Shown one piece after another: positions 1 through 4,619 of a stretch of DNA of 7,725 nt. Both the position numbers and the translations under genes were made by a program. How positions within the stretch are numbered: the first letter of the stretch is position 1; each line of letters starts with the position of its first letter. The stretch covers positions 1 to 7,725 of the forward strand of contig CALBTA010000492.1 of assembly GCA_937967755.1 (NCBI GenBank), written 5' to 3'. The DNA is from an uncultured Planctomycetaceae bacterium (GTDB lineage Bacteria > Planctomycetota > Planctomycetia > Pirellulales > Pirellulaceae). The notes under the pieces are model-generated. The model was not told where the DNA came from, did no database searches, and saw only the letters and a list, made by a program, of their open reading frames with translations.

Positions 1-32
1 CGCGCTGACAAAAAAATGAATTTGTCAGCGCT
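1..32. repeat. Perfect 11-bp inverted repeat (repeat copy 1)
   Basis: Arms GCGCTGACAAA (2-12) and TTTGTCAGCGC (21-31) are exact reverse complements around an 8-base A-rich loop. The unit is related in sequence to the inverted repeat at 59-92. It lies about 100 bases past the stop of the minus-strand NusG-like gene and could fold in that transcript. The window edge hides whether a U-run follows, so a terminator role cannot be judged. A dispersed palindromic intergenic element is the other main possibility. Confidence 0.7.
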
Positions 33-58
33 GCGGGGATTCCCTTGGGACCCTACCG

Positions 59-92
59 CGCGCTGAATAAATGCAAGAATATGTCAGCGCTT
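59..92. repeat. Imperfect inverted repeat related to copy 1 (repeat copy 2)
   Basis: Outer arms GCGCTGA (60-66) and TCAGCGC (84-90) pair perfectly. An inner ATA (67-69) can pair with TAT (80-82) if G83 is bulged. The ends match copy 1 (CGCGCTGA at the left, TGTCAGCGCT at the right) and both have an A-rich centre containing ATG. The two units therefore look like diverged copies of one palindromic element about 58 bases apart. On the plus strand the stem is followed by TTTT (91-94), but no plus-strand gene reads into it. Confidence 0.6.
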
Positions 93-132
93 TTAGTCCC
101 CTAGAGGGAGTTGAAAAAAGGCAGTGCGAGTT

Positions 133-690
133 TCAATAGATCGGTTCGACCTGAAAGTCCCCGATCTCGACGGAAACGCCCTGTTGCAGCAGGGTCACGG
201 CGACGACGAGGCGGTCACGGCCCTTGCGCGCGACGATGGTTCCTTCGATGCCCTCGAAGGGGCCTGACTTGACGCGAACGGCGCGGCCGGGTTGAAGCTT
301 TCGTTCGATGGTAAGCGGGGCGTCCACGGCGATGAGTTTTTCCAGATCGCGCAACTGCGTGGTCAGAAGCTCTTGGTCTTCGACATCAACCGTTCGCGAA
401 ACGCGGTTGGTTTGCAGCAACGTCAAGCGCTGTTCCGCATCGACACAGGCGAACATGTAGCCAGCGAACAAAGGTGAAAACGAAGTAATCGTCCTGCCGC
501 GGGGGCGGCTTTGTTTGGGAACCAGCGGCAGGTAACACGGAACGCTCCGCGCGACCGCGTCGCGGGCGAGCGACTTTTCCTGGCGCGGTTTGGTGTGGAC
601 AACCAACCAACGAGCTTCGTCAGCGGCAACGTACGACGCTTCCAAAAGGTCTTCTGGAAAGATATTGACTTCGCGGGGGAGGATGGGCAT
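133..690 (-). CDS. NusG-family specialised paralog (NGN + KOW; RfaH/UpxY/LoaP-like transcription antiterminator)
   Basis: The product is a 185-residue elongation factor paralog expected to bind RNA polymerase and reduce pausing or termination on a particular operon. The NGN domain spans roughly residues 27-123. It opens with WLVVHTKPRQEK (28-39) and carries the family's PLFAGYMF stretch (73-80). The C-terminal KOW domain (about 134-183) begins PGRAVRVKSGPFEG. The ATG at 690 is chosen over the in-frame ATG at 750 because MPILPREVNIFPEDLL resembles, from memory, the N-terminus of planctomycete NusG paralogs, and because a TATAAT box lies just upstream of it. Housekeeping nusG normally sits between secE and rplK; those genes are absent here, and the extra N-terminal segment also points to a specialised paralog. 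Such paralogs often head polysaccharide operons, so the target may lie beyond the left edge. Family assignment is strong; the regulated target is unknown. Confidence 0.88.
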   Translation of the reverse strand: MPILPREVNIFPEDLLEASYVAADEARWLVVHTKPRQEKSLARDAVARSVPCYLPLVPKQSRPRGRTITSFSPLFAGYMFACVDAEQRLTLLQTNRVSRTVDVEDQELLTTQLRDLEKLIAVDAPLTIERKLQPGRAVRVKSGPFEGIEGTIVARKGRDRLVVAVTLLQQGVSVEIGDFQVEPIY

Positions 691-699
691 GGCAACTAC

Positions 700-705
700 A
701 TTATA
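700..705 (-). promoter_or_regulatory. Candidate -10 box (TATAAT) for the NusG-like gene
   Basis: Read on the minus strand, a perfect TATAAT ends 9 bases before the ATG at 690. Initiation about 7 bases downstream would give a leaderless or nearly leaderless mRNA. No convincing TTGACA-like -35 is seen 16-18 bases upstream (CCGGTG at 17) and there is no extended -10 TG. The match is therefore suggestive only. Confidence 0.35.
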
Positions 706-780
706 CCTCGGCAATGGCGCTTCACCGGCGATAGTGATCTGCGGGCGCATGGGAGTAGGGCAAAACCTTACTTCATCGTT

Positions 781-799
781 GACGCAGTGGAACTGCGTC
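781..799 (-). terminator. Perfect 8-bp hairpin after the SEC-C gene, possible terminator
   Basis: GACGCAGT (781-788) and ACTGCGTC (792-799) are exact reverse complements around a 3-base loop. A further CGT/ACG pairing (777-779 with 802-804) lies across a small internal loop. On the minus strand the stem starts 15 bases after the TAG stop of the SEC-C/TPR gene, where a terminator is expected. Only a short TTTT run appears, about 16 bases past the stem, so it is not a canonical intrinsic terminator. It could also be an attenuator ahead of the NusG-like gene or a 3'-end stabilising stem. Confidence 0.45.
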
Positions 800-814
800 T
801 TACGAGCGAGCCGG

Positions 815-2977
815 CTAGTCCATTCCGGGAAGCCAGAGTTCCGATTTCTTTTCTTCGGCGGCTGGTTGCTCGGCCGTTTCGACCGCGGCGGGTGCGCCGC
901 TGGGCGTCCAAACTCCGCCCTCTTCGACGGAAGTTGCCGCGGCGGCGGGAACTGCGGCCGGCGAAGGTCCAGCGGGTGCGCCGCCCGGTTCGATCAGACC
1001 GTATTGCGCCAACAGGTTCATCAACGATTGCATCACACCCGGCTCGCGGCTGTGCTTCGACTGAAGCTGTTGCATGGTGGCTTGCGCCTTGTCGCCATCG
1101 CCCGCTTCGATCTGAATGGAAAGCTGTGCCAACAGCCAGCGGGCAGGCGATTGCCCGGCGGCCACGGCGGCGGCTTTCGCCTTTTCGAGCAGGTCGAGCG
1201 ATTCGTCGCTGTCGCGCGCCGCGCGGGTGAGCACGCCGTAGACATTCTCTACGCTGATCTCGTCGCCCAAATCGTCGCGCTCTACGAGTTGTTCACCCAA
1301 GTTTCGCACCGCGGCCTGGGCTTGCATCATGGCCGAGTACTGAAACAGTTCGGCCAACTCGGGGCTGGAAAGATTCGCCGCATCGATGCGCCAATAGCGG
1401 CACAGCGGAAGCTCGGACCAACCACCCGAGGCTGGCGTGATCCGTTGGGTTGTGGGCTGTTCGAGCCGCTGGCGCAACTGATCGTAGTCAAACCCCCACC
1501 GGCTTTGTTGGCCGTGAAGTTCCAACAGCAACACGGCCGCCAACAGACGAACGCGGTATTTCGGGTCTCCCTGAACTTCTTGGGGCGACTTGCCGTCCAG
1601 CGAGTTCTGTCCAATCGTCGGCCATACTTCCATAATGATGCGCCGCTGGTTCTCGTTCTGCAGCTTCGTCCTTACTTCAGCCGTGGTATCTTTCGGCAGC
1701 CGCAGCACTTCTGTTGTGCTGTCTTCCAAAGCGTCGGTCTGGTCGGTGACTTCGGTCGTGGGGTTGTCCGCCAGCGTGCCGTCGCAGACTTCCAGCAAAG
1801 CCGCTTGCAACTGCTCAAAGCGGGTTTTCGCGATGGTGGCTTCCAACCGCGCAGGCTTGTCGGTCTCTCGCCCGAAGACGTAGAAATCGCACCATGCCCG
1901 CGGCGCATCTTCCAGGGCCAGGCCTTCACCGGTGGCGGGCATTTCGCGGTCGAGCATCGAAAACACAGCCTTAGGTGCCGGCGTGTCATCAGTAGCCAGC
2001 GATGCCAGGTTGACGGGCAGCGAAGGCGTACGCTGGTGGGCCAGCAGTTGTTCCATCGCCCGATCCAGATCGGTGATCTCGAACGTCGCGGTGACCAGGT
2101 CGATGGGCGTCGACGCGTCGCCCGACTCCAACAGTTGCGCCAGCGCTTCGCCCTCGACGGCATCGTCCAGCGAATCATCGCCCAGGCAGTTGGAGTACCT
2201 TCGCCACGACTTACTGGCCTGCTCTTCGCGCCCGAGGAAGCCCCGCAAGATCGCGATGTTGCGGTGGATCGGCGCTTCACGTCCGTGGCGCTGGGCCAGC
2301 TCTTCAAACTTTTCCAAAGCCGCCCGCCAACAGGCCATTCCGATCTGTTCCAGCGCCGCGTTGAACGCGTCGGCGTACGTTGCATCTTCAGGCGGATCGG
2401 CGAACCGCAAGTCTTGACGCAACAGCAAAGGCACTCCGCCGGCGCTGTTGATTCGCATCAGCAGTTCCGCGCTGCGCGGGTCTTGCTCTCCACCGAGGCT
2501 GGCATGCAGCAGCAAGTGTGCCCGGGCGGCAACAATGCTGCCAATATCCAACAGCGACAAGGCGACATCGCCCAAAGCCGAGTACAGGCGTTCCGACATC
2601 GCCTGATTGGTCGCTTCCATCGCCGACTGCAACGCTTCGACCGCTTCGAGCGGTTTACCCTCGTGGGCCAGCAGCCGCGCCTGTTCGGCAATCGCGCCGG
2701 GGTTTTCAGGGCTGGCTTCCAACAGCGACTTGACGGTTTCCTCAGCGTGCTCGGTATCGCCCAATTCCGTCTCCAGCCGGGCCTTCAGCGACAGCAGGGC
2801 GGCGCGGCCGGGGTGCTTCTTCAGCGCGATATCGATCTGCCCCAATGCCGCCTTACGCTGATCGCCGTGCAGCAGCCGCAAGATTTTTTCCAGGTCGCCC
2901 GCGATGTCGGCGCTGCAGCAGAATTTGATCTTTTTCCCAGAACCACAGGGGCATGGTTGATTCTTGTCCATCGGCAT
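815..2977 (-). CDS. SEC-C zinc-motif protein with TPR-like helical repeats
   Basis: This 720-residue, probably cytoplasmic protein has no signal peptide or membrane segment. Residues 9-21 (CPCGSGKKIKFCC) form a full SEC-C motif, with zinc ligands C9, C11, C20 and C21 in C-x-C-x8-C-C spacing, as at the SecA C-terminus. Alanine/leucine-rich helix pairs resembling TPRs follow at about 27-160 and 205-265, with more helices at about 550-660. A middle block around 445-505 contains SLDGKSPQEV followed by a leucine-rich helix, resembling a motif seen in other SEC-C proteins. The tail (665-720) is rich in Ala, Pro and Glu and carries two short motifs, VWTPSG (689-694) and LWLPGM (714-719). The start could be M1 or M3 (2971); neither has a Shine-Dalgarno sequence. 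SEC-C motifs bind zinc and can mediate protein or ribosome contacts, while TPRs suggest a scaffold role. The actual function is unknown. Confidence 0.85.
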   Translation of the reverse strand: MPMDKNQPCPCGSGKKIKFCCSADIAGDLEKILRLLHGDQRKAALGQIDIALKKHPGRAALLSLKARLETELGDTEHAEETVKSLLEASPENPGAIAEQARLLAHEGKPLEAVEALQSAMEATNQAMSERLYSALGDVALSLLDIGSIVAARAHLLLHASLGGEQDPRSAELLMRINSAGGVPLLLRQDLRFADPPEDATYADAFNAALEQIGMACWRAALEKFEELAQRHGREAPIHRNIAILRGFLGREEQASKSWRRYSNCLGDDSLDDAVEGEALAQLLESGDASTPIDLVTATFEITDLDRAMEQLLAHQRTPSLPVNLASLATDDTPAPKAVFSMLDREMPATGEGLALEDAPRAWCDFYVFGRETDKPARLEATIAKTRFEQLQAALLEVCDGTLADNPTTEVTDQTDALEDSTTEVLRLPKDTTAEVRTKLQNENQRRIIMEVWPTIGQNSLDGKSPQEVQGDPKYRVRLLAAVLLLELHGQQSRWGFDYDQLRQRLEQPTTQRITPASGGWSELPLCRYWRIDAANLSSPELAELFQYSAMMQAQAAVRNLGEQLVERDDLGDEISVENVYGVLTRAARDSDESLDLLEKAKAAAVAAGQSPARWLLAQLSIQIEAGDGDKAQATMQQLQSKHSREPGVMQSLMNLLAQYGLIEPGGAPAGPSPAAVPAAAATSVEEGGVWTPSGAPAAVETAEQPAAEEKKSELWLPGMD

Positions 2978-3008
2978 GGCAGACCACGGGTTGGAAGGGA
3001 GGAGCGTT

Positions 3009-3024
3009 GATGAAGCGGTTCATC
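3009..3024. promoter_or_regulatory. Perfect dyad in the divergent intergenic region, possible operator
   Basis: GATGAA (3009-3014) and TTCATC (3019-3024) are exact reverse complements separated by GCGG. Outer GTT (3006-3008) and AAC (3027-3029) are complementary but offset by two bases. The dyad lies 32-47 bases upstream of the SEC-C gene start and more than 100 bases upstream of the photolyase start, in the 155-base region 2978-3132. A weak -10-like TACGAT on the minus strand (3022-3027) overlaps it. A short dyad like this can arise by chance. Confidence 0.3.
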
Positions 3025-3096
3025 GTAACAAAGCCCCCTGGTCTTGACGAGGATGCGGCACCGGCAGAAGCGCACTCTGGCCAGCGGGAAAGGCAC

Positions 3097-3124
3097 TTGA
3101 AAAACCGTGCTTGCGCACTAACGT
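3097..3124 (+). promoter_or_regulatory. Weak candidate promoter for the photolyase gene
   Basis: TTGAAA (3097-3102) is followed 16 bases later by TAACGT (3119-3124), which matches the -10 consensus only at the first two bases and the last one. Initiation would fall at or just before the ATG at 3133, giving a leaderless transcript. No LexA-like or other recognisable UV-response operator was seen in 2978-3132. Confidence 0.22.
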
Positions 3125-3132
3125 CTATTTCG

Positions 3133-4608
3133 ATGCAAGATTTTCCCGCCACACGGTTGCGAACCGCTGGAACAAAGGACGTCGACTCAGGCGGCCGTTA
3201 CGTTCTGTACTGGATGACCGCATTCCGCCGAACGCAGTGGAATTTCAGTTTGCAGAGGGCGGCTGATTGGGCGAGGGAATTGAACAAGCCGTTGGTAATC
3301 ATGGAAGCCCTGCGTTGCGGCTACCGTTGGGCGAGCGACCGCTTGCACCGGTTTGTCATCGAAGGGATGGCCGATAACGCCCGCCGGCTCGGTGAAAACC
3401 GCGCGACCTACTTCCCTTACCTGGAAGCGGAGCGAGGAGCGGGCAGCGGGCTGTTGGCTGCGTTGGCAAAGAACGCCTGCGTCGTCGTGGGCGACGACTT
3501 CCCCTGTTTCTTCTTGCCGCGCATGGTAGCTGCCGCTGAGAAGCAAATTCCGGTCCGCTTTGAATTGATCGATTCCAACGGCCTGTTTCCGATGCGGGCG
3601 ACCGAGAAAGTATTTTCCCGCGCGTACGATTTCCGCCGGCATTTGCAAAAACATTTGCGCGATCACTTGACTGAGTTCCCTCGCCCCTACCCGCTGCAAG
3701 GCGCGCCGCTGGAACGGCTGAACGGCCTTCCCAAAGAAATTACCAGGCAGTGGCCAACCGCCGATGTTGAGAATCTGTTGGCCGAAGAGGGGGCGCTCGA
3801 GAAGTTTCCGATCGATCATGGCGTGCCCGCCGCGGCGATGCGGGGCGGCTCTACCGTCGCGGGGGAAGTACTGCACGACTTCCTAGACAACAAGCTGCCC
3901 AAGTACGCCGACGACCGGAACCAACCGGAGCAAGATGTCGCCAGCGGGCTTTCGCCCTATTTGCATTTCGGGCACATCAGTGCACACGAAGTGTTCGAAG
4001 AGTTGATGAAGCAGGAAAACTGGAAACCGAACCAACTGAGCGATAAAGCCAACGGCAGTTCCGACGGCTGGTGGGGAACGGGTGAAGCGGCGGAGTCGTT
4101 CCTGGACGAACTGATCACCTGGCGCGAAGTTGGTTACAACATGTGCGCGCACCGCGAGGATTACCACCAGTACAAGTCGTTGCCCGATTGGGCCCGGCAA
4201 ACTTTGAAAGAGCATGCCAGCGACCAGCGCGAGCACGTTTACACCTTGGAGGAATTCGAGAACGCCGATACACACGACGAGCTGTGGAACGCCGCGCAGG
4301 CGCAACTGCTGCGCGAGGGCCGGATGCATAACTACTTACGCATGCTGTGGGGAAAGAAGATTCTAGAGTGGACACCCTCGCCCCAGGATGCACTGAAAAT
4401 CATGATCGAACTGAATAACAAATACGCAGTCGACGGCCGCAACCCCAACTCTTACAGCGGCATCTTTTGGGTGTTGGGAAGGTACGACCGTGCTTGGGGG
4501 CCGGAGCGCCCGATCTTCGGCAAAATCCGCTACATGAGCAGCGAAAACACCGCCCGCAAGCTGAAGGTGAAAGAGTACGTTCGCAAGTACACTTCGCCTG
4601 AATCGTAG
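3133..4608 (+). CDS. phr: Class II cyclobutane pyrimidine dimer photolyase
   Basis: A 491-residue FAD enzyme that uses blue/near-UV light to split cyclobutane pyrimidine dimers in DNA. The N-terminal antenna-type domain (about 22-190) precedes the helical FAD domain (about 240-470), which contains SGLSPYLHFGHIS (271-283), DELITWREVGYNM (325-337) and a C-terminal block ending FGKIRYM (462-468). Aligning by hand to the remembered Methanosarcina mazei class II enzyme gives a constant offset of 25. The class II electron-transfer tryptophans W360/W381/W388 become W385/W406/W413, the FAD-facing N403 becomes N428, and the lesion-contacting E301, W305 and W421 become E326, W330 and W446. All are present, so the enzyme should be active. 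The frame is open from 2953, but the ATG at 3133 gives the usual class II length and avoids overlap with the divergent gene. The stop lies 11 bases from the stop of the convergent nagB fusion. Confidence 0.93.
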   Translation: MQDFPATRLRTAGTKDVDSGGRYVLYWMTAFRRTQWNFSLQRAADWARELNKPLVIMEALRCGYRWASDRLHRFVIEGMADNARRLGENRATYFPYLEAERGAGSGLLAALAKNACVVVGDDFPCFFLPRMVAAAEKQIPVRFELIDSNGLFPMRATEKVFSRAYDFRRHLQKHLRDHLTEFPRPYPLQGAPLERLNGLPKEITRQWPTADVENLLAEEGALEKFPIDHGVPAAAMRGGSTVAGEVLHDFLDNKLPKYADDRNQPEQDVASGLSPYLHFGHISAHEVFEELMKQENWKPNQLSDKANGSSDGWWGTGEAAESFLDELITWREVGYNMCAHREDYHQYKSLPDWARQTLKEHASDQREHVYTLEEFENADTHDELWNAAQAQLLREGRMHNYLRMLWGKKILEWTPSPQDALKIMIELNNKYAVDGRNPNSYSGIFWVLGRYDRAWGPERPIFGKIRYMSSENTARKLKVKEYVRKYTSPES

Positions 4609-4619
4609 AGATATCAATC

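Noticed and set aside
16..66. A 16-codon plus-strand open frame starting inside repeat copy 1
   Set aside because: It is very short, made largely of palindromic repeat sequence, and has no ribosome binding site.
97..109. TCCC-CTAGA-GGGA short dyad in the left non-coding region
   Set aside because: A 4-bp stem is too short to distinguish from chance, and no U-run follows it on the minus strand.
691..750. A 20-residue N-terminal extension of the NusG paralog from the ATG at 750
   Set aside because: It would place the TATAAT box inside the gene, has no Shine-Dalgarno sequence, and adds residues ahead of the MPIL start typical of the group. It cannot be excluded without a transcript map.
590..3010. 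An 806-codon plus-strand open frame antisense to the SEC-C gene
   Set aside because: It mirrors the codon structure of a GC-rich gene on the other strand, has a Arg/Gln/Gly/Phe-rich composition with no recognisable motif, and runs into two neighbouring genes and a gap. The minus-strand frame has a clear SEC-C zinc motif.
2953..3132. Extending the photolyase to upstream ATGs at 2953 or 3010
   Set aside because: This would overlap the start of the divergent SEC-C gene or cover the intergenic dyad, and adds residues with no similarity to class II photolyases. The ATG at 3133 gives the normal length.
4575..4590. A GTAC...GTAC stem near the photolyase 3' end considered as a terminator
   Set aside because: The stem is weak with a bulge, lies inside the coding sequence, and has no following U-run.
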